64,000 nucleotides of DNA from Climacium dendroides (taxonomy: Eukaryota; Streptophyta; Bryopsida; Hypnales; Climaciaceae): NCBI GenBank assembly GCA_950106755.1, contig CATNNA010000005.1, forward strand, positions 1,488,001 to 1,552,000. The letters are read 5' to 3'. Below are positions 15,001 through 29,603 of the stretch, piece by piece. The stretch's first letter is position 1, and the number at the start of each line of letters is the position of its first letter. The position numbers were made by a program, and so were the translations under genes. Below the pieces are notes generated by a model, which ran no database searches, was not told where the DNA came from, and worked only from the letters and a program-made list of their open reading frames with translations.

Positions 15001-17930
15001 TTGTGTGTTACGTTTTGTGACATGCTTCCACGTCAAACCGATATAATTTATTGGTTTGGGTTCTATTAAACACAACATGATTTTTAGAATATTTGTTTTG
15101 AAATCCATTTCAAATGAAGAAGATAGTGTAGGAAAGCAATAGGGTTGTCTTAAAATTAGGTTTTTCCATGAATCCTAATTATTTTGAACAATTGCAACTT
15201 GTGTGTTACGTTTTGTGACATGCTTCCACGTTAAACCGATATAATTTATTCGTTTGGGTTCTATAAAATACAGCATGATTTTTAGAGTATTTGTTTTGAA
15301 ATCCATTTTAAATGAAGAAGACAATGTAGGAAAGCAATAGGCTTGTCTTAAAATTATGTTTTCCTATGAATCCTAATTATTTTGAACATCTGCAACTTGT
15401 GTGTTACGTTTTGTGACATGCTTCCACGTCAAACCGATATAATTTATTCGTTTGGGTTCTATTAAACACAACATGATTTTTAGAGTATTTGTTTTGAAAT
15501 CCATTTCAAATGAAGAAGATAGTATAGGAAAGCAATAGGGTTGTCTTAAAATTAAGTTTTTCCATGAATCCTAATTATTTTGAACAATTGCAACTTGTGT
15601 GTTACGTTTTGTGACATGCTTCCACGTCAAACCGATATAATTTATTGGTTTGGGTTCTATTAAACACAACATGATTTTTAGAGTATTTGTTTTGAAATCC
15701 ATTTCAAATGAAGAAGATAGTGTAGGAAAGCAATAGGGTTGTCTTAAAATTAGGTTTTTCCATGAATCCTAATTATTTTGAACAATTGCAACTTGTGTGT
15801 TACGATTTGTGATATGCTTCCACGTCAAACTGATATAATTTATTGGTTTGGGTTCTATTAAATGCAACATGATTTTTAGAGTATTTGTTTTGAAATCCAT
15901 TTCAAATGAAGAAGATAGTGTAGGAAAGCAATAGGGTTGTCTTAAAATTAAGTTTTTCCATGAATCCTAATTATTTTGAACAATTGCAACTTGTGTGTTA
16001 CGTTTTGTGACATGCTTCCACGTCAAACCGATATAATTTATTCGTTTGGGTTCTATAAAATACAGGATGATTTTTAGAGTATTTGTTTTGAAATCCATTT
16101 TAAATGAAGAAGACAATGTAGGAAAGCAATAGGCTTGTCTTAAAATTATGTTTTCCTATGAATCCTAATTATTTTGAACATCTGCAACTTGTGTGTTACG
16201 TTTTGTGACATGCTTCCACGTCAAACCGATATAATTTATTGGTTTGGGTTCTATTAAACACAACATGATTTTTAGAGTTTTTGTTTTGAAATCCATTTCA
16301 AATGAAGAAGATAGTGTAGGAAAGCAATAGGGTTGTCTTAAAATTAGGTTTTTCCATGAATCCTAATTATTTTGAACAATTGCAACTTGTGTGTTACGAT
16401 TTGTGATATGCTTCCACGTCAAACTGATATAATTTATTGGTTTGGGTTCTATTAAATGCAACATGATTTTTAGAGTATTTGTTTTGAAATCCATTTCAAA
16501 TGAAGAAGATAGTGTAGGAAAGCAATAGGGTTGTCTTAAAATTAAGTTTTTCCATGAATCCTAATTATTTTGAACAATTGCAACTTGTGTGTTACGTTTT
16601 GTGACATGCTTCCACGTCAAACCGATATAATTTATTCGTTTGGGTTCTATAAAATACAGCATGATTTTTAGAGTATTTGTTTTGAAATCCATTTTAAATG
16701 AAGAAGACAATGTAGGAAAGCAATAGGCTTGTCTTAAAATTATGTTTTCCTATGAATCCTAATTATTTTGAACATCTGCAACTTGTGTGTTACGTTTTGT
16801 GACATGCTTCCACGTCAAACCGATATAATTTATTGGTTTGGGTTCTATTAAACACAACATGATTTTTAGAGTTTTTGTTTTGAAATCCATTTCAAATGAA
16901 GAAGATAGTGTAGGAAAGCAATAGGGTTGTCTTAAAATTAGGTTTTTCCATGAATCCTAATTATTTTGAACAATTGCAACTTGTGTGTTACGTTTTGTGA
17001 CATGCTTCCACGTCAAACCGATATAATTTATTGGTTTGGGTTCTATTAAACACAACATGATTTTTAGAGTATTTGTTTTGAAATCCATTTCAAATGAAGA
17101 AGATAGTGTAGGAAAGCAATAGGGTTGTCTTAAAATTAAGTTTTTCCATGAATCCTAATTATTTTGAACAATTGCAACTTGTGTGTTACGTTTTGTGACA
17201 TGCTTCCACGTCAAACCGATATAATTTATTCGTTTGGGTTCTATAAAATACAGCATGATTTTTAGAGTATTTGTTTTGAAATCCATTTTAAATGAAGAAG
17301 ACAATGTAGGAAAGCAATAGGGTTGTCTTAAAATTATGTTTTCCTATGAATCCTAATTAATTTGAACATCTGCAACTTGTGTGTTACGTTTTGTGACATG
17401 CTTCCACGTCAAACCGATATAATTTATTGGTTTGGGTTCTATTAAACACAACATGATTTTTAGAATATTTGTTTTGAAATCCATTTCAAATGAAGAAGAT
17501 AGTGTAGGAAAGCAATAGGGTTGTCTTAAAATTAGGTTTTTCCATGAATCCTAATTATTTTGAACAATTGCAACTTGTGTGTTACGTTTTGTGACATGCT
17601 TCCACGTCAAACCGATATAATTTATTGGTTAGGGTTCTATAAAATACAGCATGATTTTTAGAGTATTTGTTTTGAAATCCATTTTAAATGAAGAAGACAA
17701 TGTAGGAAAGCAATAGGCTTGTCTTAAAATTATGTTTTCCTATGAATCCTAATTAATTTGAACATCTGCAACTTGTGTGTTACGTTTTGTGACATGCTTC
17801 CACGTCAAACCGATATAATTTATTGGTTTGGGTTCTATTAAACACAACATGATTTTTAGAATATTTGTTTTGAAATCCATTTCAAATGAAGAAGATAGTG
17901 TAGGAAAGCAATAGGGTTGTCTTAAAATTA
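1..17930. repeat. 198-bp satellite array, higher-order domain I
   Basis: Head-to-tail monomers with an exact 198-bp period: the landmark GATTTTTAGAGT recurs at 31, 229 and 427 and so on. Two main monomer types alternate. One has CGTTTGGG, ATAAAATACAGC and AAGACAATG; the other has GGTTTGGG, ATTAAACACAAC and AAGATAGTG. Rare variants recur at whole multiples of 198: GTTATG at 2,731 and 3,721 (5 monomers), AATTAATTTGAAC at about 8,049, 9,633 and 10,623 (8 and 5), and ATTAAATGCAAC at 11,501, 12,095, 13,679, 15,857 and 16,451 (3, 8, 11 and 3). This is a higher-order repeat of mixed length. The array continues left of the window. A centromeric, pericentromeric or subtelomeric role is possible but cannot be read from sequence. 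Confidence 0.97.
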
Positions 17931-20020
17931 TATTTTCCTATGAATCCTAATTATTCTGAACAATTGCAACTTGTGTGTTACGTTTTGTGACATGTTTCCA
18001 CGTCAAACTGATATAATTTATTGGTTAGGGTTCTATTAAATACAGCATGATTTTTAGAGTATTTGTTTTGAAATCCATTTTAAATAAAGAAGACAATGTA
18101 GGAAAGCAATAGGGTTGTCTTAAAATTATGTTTTCCTATGAATCCTAATTATTGTGAACATCTGCAACTTGTGTGTTATGTTTTGTGACATGCTTTCACG
18201 TCAAACCGATATAATTGATTGGTTTGGGTTCTATTAAACACAACATGATTTTTAGAGTATTTGTTTTGAAATCCATTTCAAATGAAGAAGATAGTGTAGG
18301 AATGCAATAGGGTTGTCTTAAAATTAAGTTTTTCCATGAATCCTAATTATTTTGAACAATTGCAACTTGTGTGTTACGTTTTGTGACATGCTTCCACGTC
18401 AAACCGATATAATTTATTGGTTTGGGTTCTATTAAACACAACATGATTTTTAGAGTATTTGTTTTGAAATCCATTTCAAATGAAGAAGATAGTGTAGGAA
18501 AGTAATAGGGTTGTCTTAAAATTAAGTTTTTCTATGAATCCTAATTATTTTGAACAATTGCAACTTGTGAATTATATTTTCGAACATGTTTCCACGTCAA
18601 ATTGATATAATTTATTCGTTTGGGTTCTATTAAATACTGCATGATTTTTAGAGTATTTGTTTTGAAATCCATTTCAAATGCAGAAGATAGTATAGGAAAG
18701 CAATAGGGTTGTCTTAAAATTAAGTTTTTCCATGAATCCTAATTATTTTGAACAATTGCAACTTGTGTGTTACGTTTTGTGACATGCTTCCACGTCAAAC
18801 CGATATAATTTATTGGTTTGGGTTCTATTAAACACAACATGATTTGTAGAGTATTTGTTTTGAAATCCATTTCAAATGAAGAAGATAGTGTAGGAAAGTA
18901 ATAGGGTTGTCTTAAAATTAAGTTTTTCTATGAATCCTAATTATTTTGAACAATTGCAACTTGTGAATTATATTTTCGAACATGTTTCCACGTCAAATTG
19001 ATATAATTTATTCGTTTGGGTTCTCTTTAATACTGCATGATTTTTAGAGTATTTGTTTTGAAATCCATTTCAAATGCAGAAGATACTATAGGAAAGCAAT
19101 AGGGTTGTCTTAAAATTAAGTTTTTCCATGAATCCTAATTATTTTGAACAATTGCAACTTGTGTGTTACGTTTTGTGACATGCTTCCACGTCAGACGGAT
19201 ATAGTTTATTGGTTTGGGTTTTATTAAATATAGCATGATTTTTAGAGTATTTGTTTTGAAATGCATTTCAAATGAAGAAGATAGTGTAGGAAAGCAATAG
19301 GGTTGTCTTAAAATTAAGTTTTTCCATGAATCCTAATTATTTTGAACAATTGCAACTTGTGTGTTACATTTTGTGACATGTTTCCACGTCAAATTGATAT
19401 AATTTATTGGTTTGGGTTCTATTAAATACAGCATGATTTTTAGAGTATTTCTTTTGAAATCCATTTTAAATGAAGAAGACAATGTAGGAAAGCAATAGGG
19501 TTGTCTTAAAATTACGTTTTCCTATGAATCCTAATTATTTTGAACATCTGCAACTTGTGTGTTACGTTTTGTGACATGCTTTCACGTCAAACCGATATAA
19601 TTTATTGGTTTGGGTTCTATTAAACACAACATGATTTTTAGAGTATTTGTTTTGAAATCTATTTCAAATGAAGAAGATAGTGTAGGAAATCAATAGGGTT
19701 GTCTTAAAATTAGGTTTTTCCATGAATCCTAATTATTTTGAACAATTGCAACTTGTGTGTTACGTTTTGTGACATGCTTCCACGTCAAACTGATATAATT
19801 TATTGGTTTGGATTCTATTAAATATAGCATGATTTTTAGAGTATTTGTTTTGAAATCCATTTCAAATGAAGAAGATAGTGTAGGAAAGCAATAGGGTTGT
19901 CTTAAAATGAAGTTTTCCTATGAATCCTAATTATTTTCAACATCTGCAACTTGTGTGTTACGTTTTGTGACATGCTTCCACGTCAAACCGATATAATTTA
20001 TTGGTTTGGGTTCTATTAAA
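17931..20020. repeat. Heterogeneous satellite zone between two higher-order domains
   Basis: The 198-bp period continues, but monomers here carry many private changes: GTGAATTATATTTTCGAAC in place of GTGTGTTACGTTTTGTGAC near 18,567 and 18,963, ATTCTGAAC near 17,953, ATTGTGAAC near 18,150 and GGATTCTATT near 19,810. No higher-order unit is obvious except a local two-monomer repeat (18,500-18,960 resembles 18,900-19,160). This looks like older, less homogenised satellite caught between two amplified domains. Confidence 0.85.
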
Positions 20021-23000
20021 CACAACATGATATTTAGAGTATTTGTTTTGAAATCCATTTCAAATGAAGAAGATAGTGTAGGAAAGCAATAGGGTTGTCT
20101 TAAAATTAGGTTTTTCCATGAATCCTAATTTTTTGAACAATTGCAACTTGTGTGTTACGATTTGTGATATGCTTCCACGTCAAACTGATATAATTTATTG
20201 GTTTGGGTTCTATTAAACACAACATGATTTTTAGAGTATTTGTTTTGAAATCCATTTCAAATGAAGAAGATAGTGTAGGAAAGCAATAGGGTTGTCTTAA
20301 AATTAAGTTTTTCCATGAATACAAATTATTTTAAACAATTGCAACTTGTGTGTTACGTTTTGTGACATACTTCCACGTCAAACCGATATAATTTATTCGT
20401 TTGGGTTCTATTAAATATAGCATGATTTTTAGAGTATTTGTTTTGAAATCCATTTTAAATGAAGAAGACAATGTAGGGAAGCAATAGGGTTGTCTTAAAA
20501 TTATGTTTTCCTATGAATCCTAATTATTTTGAACATCTGCAACTTGTGTGTTACGTTTTGTGACATGCTTCCACGTCAAACCGATATAATTTATTGGTTT
20601 GGGTTCTATTAAACACAACATGATTTTTAGAGTATTTGTTTTGAAATCCATTTCAAATGAAGAAGATAGTGTAGGAAAGCAATAGGGTTGTCTTAAAATT
20701 AAGTTTTTCCATGAATCCTAATTATTTTGAACAATTGCAACTTGTGTGTTATGTTTTGTGACATGCTTCCACGTCAAACCGATATAATTTATTGGTTTAG
20801 GTTCCATTAAATACAACATGATTTTTAGAGTATTTGTTTTGAAATCCATTTCAAATGAAGAAGACAATGTAGGAAAGCAATAGGGTTGTCTTAAAATTAA
20901 GTTTTTCTATGAATCCTAATTATTTTGAACAATTGCAACTTGTGAATTATGTTTTCGAACATGTTTCCACGTCAAATTGATATAATTTATTCGTTTGGGT
21001 TCTATTAAATACAGCATGATTTTTAGAGTATTTGTTTTGAAATCCATTTCAGATGTAGAAGATAGTATAGGAAAACAATAGGGTTGTCTTAGAATTAAGT
21101 TTTTCCATGAATCCTAATTATTTTGAACAATTGCAACTTGTGTGTTACGTTTTGTGACATGCTTCCACGTCAAACCGATATAATTTATTCGTTTGGGTTC
21201 TATTAAATATAGCATGATTTTTAGAGTATTTGTTTTGAAATCCATTTTAAATGAAGAAGACAATGTAGGAAAGCAATAGGGTTGTCTTAAAATTATGTTT
21301 TCCTATGAATCCTAATTATTTTGAACATCTGCAACTTGTGTGTTACGTTTTGTGACATGCTTCCACGTCAAACCGATATAATTTATTCGTTTGGGTTGTA
21401 TTAAATATAGCATGATTTTTAGAGTATTTGTTTTGAAATCCATTTTAAATGAAGAAGACAATGTAGGAAAGCAATAGGGTTGTCTTAAAATTATGTTTTC
21501 CTATGAATCCTAATTATTTTGAACATCTGCAACTTGTGTGTTACGTTTTGTGACATGCTTCCACGTCAAACCGATATAATTTATTGGTTTGGGTTCTATT
21601 AAACACAACATGATTTTTAGAGTATTTGTTTTGAAATCCATTTCAAATGAAGAAGATAGTGTAGGAAAGCAATAGGGTTGTCTTAAAATTAGGTTTTTCC
21701 ATGAATCCTAATTATTTTGAACAATTGCAACTTGTGTGTTACGATTTGTGATATGCTTCCACGTCAAACTGATATAATTTATTGGTTTGGGTTCTATTAA
21801 ACACAACATGATTTTTAGAGTATTTGTTTGGAAATCCATTTCAAATGAAGAAGATAGTGTAGGAAAGCAATAGGGTTGTCTTAAAATTAAGTTTTTCCAT
21901 GAATACAAATTATTTTAAACAATTGCAACTTGTGTGTTACGTTTTGTGACATACTTCCACGTCAAACCGATATAATTTATTCGTTTGGGTTCTATTAAAT
22001 ATAGCATGATTTTTAGAGTATTTGTTTTGAAATCCATTTTAAATGAAGAAGACAATGTAGGAAAGCAATAGGGTTGTCTTAAAATTATGTTTTCCTATGA
22101 ATCCTAATTATTTTGAACATCTGCAACTTGTGTGTTACGTTTTGTGACATGCTTCCACGTCAAACCGATATAATTTATTGGTTTGGGTTCTATTAAACAC
22201 AACATGATTTTTAGAGTATTTGTTTTGAAATCCATTTCAAATGAAGAAGATAGTGTAGGAAAGCAATAGGGTTGTCTTAAAATTAAGTTTTTCCATGAAT
22301 CCTAATTATTTTGAACAATTGCAACTTGTGTGTTATGTTTTGTGACATGCTTCCACGTCAAACCGATATAATTTATTGGTTTAGGTTCCATTAAATACAA
22401 CATGATTTTTAGAGTATTTGTTTTGAAATCCATTTCAAATGAAGAAGACAATGTAGGAAAGCAATAGGGTTGTCTTAAAATTAAGTTTTTCTATGAATCC
22501 TAATTATTTTGAACAATTGCAACTTGTGAATTATGTTTTCGAACATGTTTCCACGTCAAATTGATATAATTTATTCGTTTGGGTTCTATTAAATACAGCA
22601 TGATTTTTAGAGTATTTGTTTTGAAATCCATTTCAGATGTAGAAGATAGTATAGGAAAACAATAGGGTTGTCTTAGAATTAAGTTTTTCCATGAATCCTA
22701 ATTATTTTGAACAATTGCAACTTGTGTGTTACGTTTTGTGACATGCTTCCACGTCAAACCGATATAATTTATTCGTTTGGGTTCTATTAAATATAGCATG
22801 ATTTTTAGAGTATTTGTTTTGAAATCCATTTTAAATGAAGAAGACAATGTAGGAAAGCAATAGGGTTGTCTTAAAATGAAGTTTTCCTATGAATCCTAAT
22901 TATTTTCAACATCTGCAACTTGTGTGTTACGTTTTGTGACATGCTTCCACGTCAAACCGATATAATTTATTGGTTTGGGTTCTATTAAACACAACATGAT

Positions 23001-26000
23001 TTTTAGAGTATTTGTTTTGAAATCCATTTCAAATGAAGAAGATAGTGTAGGAAAGCAATAGGGTTGTCTTAAAATTAGGTTTTTCCATGAATCCTAATTT
23101 TTTGAACAATTGCAACTTGTGTGTTACGATTTGTGATATGCTTCCACGTCAAACTGATATAATTTATTGGTTTGGGTTCTATTAAACACAACATGATTTT
23201 TAGAGTATTTGTTTTGAAATCCATTTCAAATGAAGAAGATAGTGTAGGAAACCAATAGGGTTGTCTTAAAATTAAGTTTTTCCATGAATCCAAATTATTT
23301 TGAACAATTGCAACTTGTGTGTTACGTTTTGTGACATGCTTCCACGTCAAACCGATATAATTTATTCGTTTGGGTTGTATTAAATATAGCATGATTTTTA
23401 GAGTATTTGTTTTGAAATCCATTTTAAATGAAGAAGACAATGTAGGAAAGCAATAGGGTTGTCTTAAAATTATGTTTTCCTATGAATCCTAATCATTTTG
23501 AACATCTGCAACTTGTGTGTTACGTTTTGTGACATGCTTCCACGTCAAACCGATATAATTTATTGGTTTGGGTTCTATTAAACACAACATGATTTTTAGA
23601 GTATTTGTTTGGAAATCCATTTCAAATGAAGAAGATAGTGTAGGAAAGCAATAGGGTTGTCTTAAAATTAAGTTTTTCCATGAATCCTAATTATTTTGAA
23701 CAATTGCAACTTGTGTGTTATGTTTTGTGACATGCTTCCACGTCAAACCGATATAATTTATTGGTTTAGGTTCCATTAAATACAACATGATTTTTAGAGT
23801 ATTTGTTTTGAAATCCATTTCAAATGAAGAAGACAATGTAGGAAAGCAATAGGGTTGTCTTAAAATTAAGTTTTTCTATGAATCCTAATTATTTTGAACA
23901 ATTGCAACTTGTGAATTATGTTTTCGAACATGTTTCCACGTCAAATTGATATAATTTATTGGTTTGGGTTCTATTAAATACAGCATGATTTTTAGAGTAT
24001 TTGTTTTGAAATCCATTTCAGATGTAGAAGATAGTATAGGAAAACAATAGGGTTGTCTTAGAATTAAGTTTTTCCATGAATCCTAATTATTTTGAACAAT
24101 TGCAACTTGTGTGTTACGTTTTGTGACATGCTTCCACGTCAAACCGATATAATTTATTCGTTTGGGTTCTATTAAATATAGCATGATTTTTAGAGTATTT
24201 GTTTTGAAATCCATTTTAAATGAAGAAGACAATGTAGGAAAGCAATAGGGTTGTCTTAAAATGAAGTTTTCCTATGAATCCTAATTATTTTCAACATCTG
24301 CAACTTGTGTGTTACGTTTTGTGACATGCTTCCACGTCAAACCGATATAATTTATTGGTTTGGGTTCTATTAAACACAACATGATTTTTAGAGTATTTGT
24401 TTTGAAATCCATTTCAAATGAAGAAGATAGTGTAGGAAAGCAATAGGGTTGTCTTAAAATTAGGTTTTTCCATGAATCCTAATTTTTTGAACAATTGCAA
24501 CTTGTGTGTTACGATTTGTGATATGCTTCCACGTCAAACTGATATAATTTATTGGTTTGGGTTCTATTAAACACAACATGATTTTTAGAGTATTTGTTTT
24601 GAAATCCATTTCAAATGAAGAAGATAGTGTAGGAAAGCAATAGGGTTGTCTTAAAATTAGGTTTTTCCATGAATCCAAATTATTTTGAACAATTGCAACT
24701 TGTGTGTTACGTTTTGTGACATGCTTCCACGTCAAACCGATATAATTTATTCGTTTGGGTTGTATTAAATATAGCATGATTTTTAGAGTATTTGTTTTGA
24801 AATCCATTTTAAATGAAGAAGACAATGTAGGAAAGCAATAGGGTTGTCTTAAAATTATGTTTTCCTATGAATCCTAATCATTTTGAACATCTGCAACTTG
24901 TGTGTTACGTTTTGTGACATGCTTCCACGTCAAACCGATATAATTTATTGGTTTGGGTTCTATTAAACACAACATGATTTTTAGAGTATTTGTTTGGAAA
25001 TCCATTTCAAATGAAGAAGATAGTGTAGGAAAGCAATAGGGTTGTCTTAAAATTAAGTTTTTCCATGAATCCTAATTATTTTGAACAATTGCAACTTGTG
25101 TGTTATGTTTTGTGACATGCTTCCATGTCAAACCGATATAATTTATTGGTTTAGGTTCCATTAAATACAACATGATTTTTAGAGTATTTGTTTTGAAATC
25201 CATTTCAAATGAAGAAGACAATGTAGGAAAGCAATAGGGTTGTCTTAAAATTAAGTTTTTCTATGAATCCTAATTATTTTGAACAATTGCAACTTGTGAA
25301 TTATGTTTTCGAACATGTTTCCACGTCAAATTGATATAATTTATTGGTTTGGGTTCTATTAAATACAGCATGATTTTTAGAGTATTTGTTTTGAAATCCA
25401 TTTCAGATGTAGAAGATAGTATAGGAAAACAATAGGGTTGTCTTAGAATTAAGTTTTTCCATGAATCCTAATTATTTTGAACAATTGCAACTTGTGTGTT
25501 ACGTTTTGTGACATGCTTCCACGTCAAACCGATATAATTTATTCGTTTGGGTTCTATTAAATATAGCATGATTTTTAGAGTATTTGTTTTGAAATCCATT
25601 ATAAATGAAGAAGACAATGTAGGAAAGCAATAGGGTTGTCTTAAAATTATGTTTTCCTATGAATCCTAATTATTTTGAACATCTGCAACTTGTGTGTTAC
25701 GTTTTGTGACATGCTTCCACGTCAAACCGATATAATTTATTGGTTTGGGTTGTATTAAATATAGCATGATTTTTAGAGTATTTGTTTTGAAATCCATTTT
25801 AAATGAAGAAGACAATGTAGGAAAGCAATAGGGTTGTCTTAAAATTATGTTTTCCTATGAATCCTAATTATTTTGAACATCTGCAACTTGTGTGTTACGT
25901 TTTGTGACTTGCTTCCACGTCAAACCGATATAATTTATTGGTTTGGGTTCTATTAAACACAACATGATTTTTAGAGTATTTGTTTTGAAATCCATTTCAA

Positions 26001-28880
26001 ATGAAGAAGATAGTGTAGGAAAGCAATAGGGTTGTCTTAAAATTAGGTTTTTCCATGAATCCTAATTATTTTGAACAATTGCAACTTGTGTGTTACGATT
26101 TGTGATATGCTTCCACGTCAAACTGATATAATTTATTGGTTTGGGTTCTATTAAACACAACATGATTTTTAGAGTATTTGTTTTGAAATCCATTTCAAAT
26201 GAAGAAGACAATGTAGGAAAGCAATAGGGTTGTCTTAAAATTAAGTTTTTCCATGAATCCTAATTATTTTGAACAATTGCAACTTGTGTGTTACGATTTG
26301 TGACATGCTTCCACGTCAAACTAATATAATTTATTGGTTTGGGTTCTATTAATTACAACATGATTTTTAGAGTATTTGTTTTGAAATCCATTTCAAATGA
26401 AGAAGATAGTGTAGGAAAGCAATAGGGTTGTCTTAAAATTAGGTTTTTCCATGAATCCTAATTTTTTGAACAATTGCAACTTGTGTGTTACGTTTTGTGA
26501 CATGCTTCCACGTCAAACTGATATAATTTATTGGTTTGGGTTCTATTAAACACAACATGATTTTTAGAGTATTTGTTTTGAAATCCATTTCAAATGAAGA
26601 AGATAGTGTAGGAAAGCAATAGGGTTGTCTTAAAATTAAGTTTTTCCATGAATCCTAATTATTTTGAACAATTGCAACTTGTGTGTTACGTTTTGTGACA
26701 TGCTTCCACGTCAAACCGATATAATTTATTGGTTTGGGTTCTATTAAACACAACATGATTTTTAGAGTATTTGTTTGGAAATCCATTTCAAATGAAGAAG
26801 ATAGTGTAGGAAAGCAATAGGGTTGTCTTAAAATTAAGTTTTTCCATGAATCCTAATTATTTTGAACAATTGCAACTTGTGTGTTACGTTTTGTGACATG
26901 CTTCCACGTCAAACCGATATAATTTATTGGTTTAGGTTCCATTAAATACAACATGATTTTTAGAGTATTTGTTTTGAAATCCATTTCAAATGAAGAAGAC
27001 AATGTAGGAAAGCAATAGGGTTGTCTTAAAATTAAGTTTTTCTATGAATCCTAATTATTTTGAACAATTGCAACTTGTGAATTATGTTTTCGAACATGTT
27101 TCCACGTCAAATTGATATAATTTATTCGTTTGGGTTCTATTAAATACAGCATGATTTTTAGAGTATTTGTTTTGAAATCCATTTCAGATGTAGAAGATAG
27201 TATAGGAAAACAATAGGGTTGTCTTAGAATTAAGTTTTTCCATGAATCCTAATTATTTTGAACAATTGCAACTTGTGTGTTACGTTTTGTGACATGCTTC
27301 CACGTCAAACCGATATAATTTATTCGTTTGGGTTCTATTAAATATAGCATGATTTTTAGAGTATTTGTTTTGAAATCCATTTTAAATGAAGAAGACAATG
27401 TAGGAAAGCAATAGGGTTGTCTTAAAATTATGTTTTCCTATGAATCCTAATTATTTTGAACATCTGCAACTTGTGTGTTACGTTTTGTGACATGCTTCCA
27501 CGTCAAACCGATATAATTTATTGGTTTGGGTTGTATTAAATATAGCATGATTTTTAGAGTATTTGTTTTGAAATCCATTTTAAATGAAGAAGACAATGTA
27601 GGAAAGCAATAGGGTTGTCTTAAAATTATGTTTTCCTATGAATCCTAATTATTTTGAACATCTGCAACTTGTGTGTTACGTTTTGTGACATGCTTCCACG
27701 TCAAACCGATATAATTTATTGGTTTGGGTTGTATTAAATATAGCATGATTTTTAGAGTATTTGTTTTGAAATCCATTTTAAATGAAGAAGACAATGTAGG
27801 AAAGCAATAGGGTTGTCTTAAAATTATGTTTTCCTATGAATCCTAATTATTTTGAACATCTGCAACTTGTGTGTTACGTTTTGTGACTTGCTTCCACGTC
27901 AAACCGATATAATTTATTGGTTTGGGTTCTATTAAACACAACATGATTTTTAGAGTATTTGTTTTGAAATCCATTTCAAATGAAGAAGATAGTGTAGGAA
28001 AGCAATAGGGTTGTCTTAAAATTAGGTTTTTCCATGAATCCTAATTATTTTGAACAATTGCAACTTGTGTGTTACGATTTGTGATATGCTTCCACGTCAA
28101 ACTGATATAATTTATTGGTTTGGGTTCTATTAAACACAACATGATTTTTAGAGTATTTGTTTTGAAATCCATTTCAAATGAAGAAGACAATGTAGGAAAG
28201 CAATAGGGTTGTCTTAAAATTAAGTTTTTCCATGAATCCTAATTATTTTGAACAATTGCAACTTGTGTGTTACGATTTGTGACATGCTTCCACGTCAAAC
28301 TAATATAATTTATTGGTTTGGGTTCTATTAATTACAACATGATTTTTAGAGTATTTGTTTTGAAATCCATTTCAAATGAAGAAGATAGTGTAGGAAAGCA
28401 ATAGGGTTGTCTTAAAATTAGGTTTTTCCATGAATCCTAATTATTTTGAACAATTGCAACTTGTGTGTTACGTTTTGTGACATGCTTCCACGTCAAACTG
28501 ATATAATTTATTCGTTTGGGTTCTATTAAACACAACATGATTTTTAGAGTATTTGTTTTGAAATCCATTTCAAATGAAGAAGATAGTGTAGGAAAGCAAT
28601 AGGGTTGTCTTAAAATTAAGTTTTTCCATGAATCCTAATTATTTTGAACAATTGCAACTTGTGTGTTACGTTTTGTGACATGCTTCCACGTCAAACCGAT
28701 ATAATTTATTGGTTTGGGTTCTATTAAACACAACATGATTTTTAGAGTATTTGTTTGGAAATCCATTTCAAATGAAGAAGATAGTGTAGGAAAGCAATAG
28801 GGTTGTCTTAAAATTAAGTTTTTCCATGAATCCTAATTATTTTGAACAATTGCAACTTGTGTGTTACGTTTTGTGACATG
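20021..28880. repeat. 198-bp satellite array, higher-order domain II
   Basis: Same monomer family with a different higher-order structure. The marker CAGATGTAGAAGATAGTATAG recurs near 21,051, 22,635, 24,020, 25,405 and 27,186, giving spacings of 1584, 1385, 1385 and 1781 bp. These equal 8, 7, 7 and 9 monomers, the last three short by one base. The missing base comes from monomers with AATTTTTTGAAC instead of AATTATTTTGAAC (near 20,127, 23,097, 24,482 and 26,460), so that deletion was copied along with the unit. Confidence 0.93.
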
Positions 28881-29425
28881 CTTTCACGTCAAACCGATAT
28901 AATTTATTGATTTGGGTTCTATTAAATACAGCATGATTTTTAGAGTATTTGTTTTGAAATCCATTTTAAATGAAGAAGACAGTGTAGGAAAGCAATAGGG
29001 TTGTCTTAAAATTAAGTTTTTCTATGAATCCTAGTTATTTTGAACATTTGCAACTTGTGTGTTACGTTTTCGAACATGTTTCCACGTCAAGCCGATATAA
29101 TTTATTGGTTTGAGTTCTATTAAATACAACATGATTTTTAGAGTATTTATTTTGAAATCTATTTCAAATGAAGAAGACAGTGTAGGAAAGCAATTTGGTG
29201 TTATCTTAAAATTAAGTTTTTCCATGAATCCTAATTGTTTTGAACATTTGCAACTTGTTTGTTACATTTTTGGACATGCTTCCACGTCAAAGCGATATAA
29301 TTTATTGGTTTGGGTTTTATTAAATACAGCATGATTTTTAGATTATTTGTTTTGAAATCCATTTCAATTGAAGAAGTGTAGGAAAGCAATACGATTCTTT
29401 TGAATTAATTTTTGCAATGAATCCT
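28881..29425. repeat. Decayed right edge of the satellite array
   Basis: The last two to three monomers diverge strongly, with substitutions and small indels (near 29,020-29,110 and 29,190-29,300). The period breaks after about 29,420, where the final partial monomer merges into unrelated AT-rich DNA. Edge decay of this kind is usual for large satellites because homogenisation acts mainly on internal copies. Confidence 0.85.
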
Positions 29426-29603
29426 ACCCGATGAATTTATCCTCAAGATTTTAGTAGAATTTTTTTGTAGTAGATAAAATGCAGAGCAAGAAATGGTTTG
29501 GTGCTTGCTATGCTATCCATTCATCATTAGAATTTTATAAGAATTGTTGTGTAAAACTTTTAAATAAATCTTCAAATAAAAATCTCAAAAACTTTCTGAA
29601 GTA

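Noticed and set aside
1513..29334. Repeated ORFs of 60-121 codons in the satellite (mostly minus strand)
   Set aside because: They recur with the monomer because 198 is divisible by three; they lack start context and known motifs, and vary with satellite point mutations.
1..29425. CRISPR-like array
   Set aside because: The 198-bp monomers are contiguous, with no unique spacers between short repeats; this is satellite DNA.
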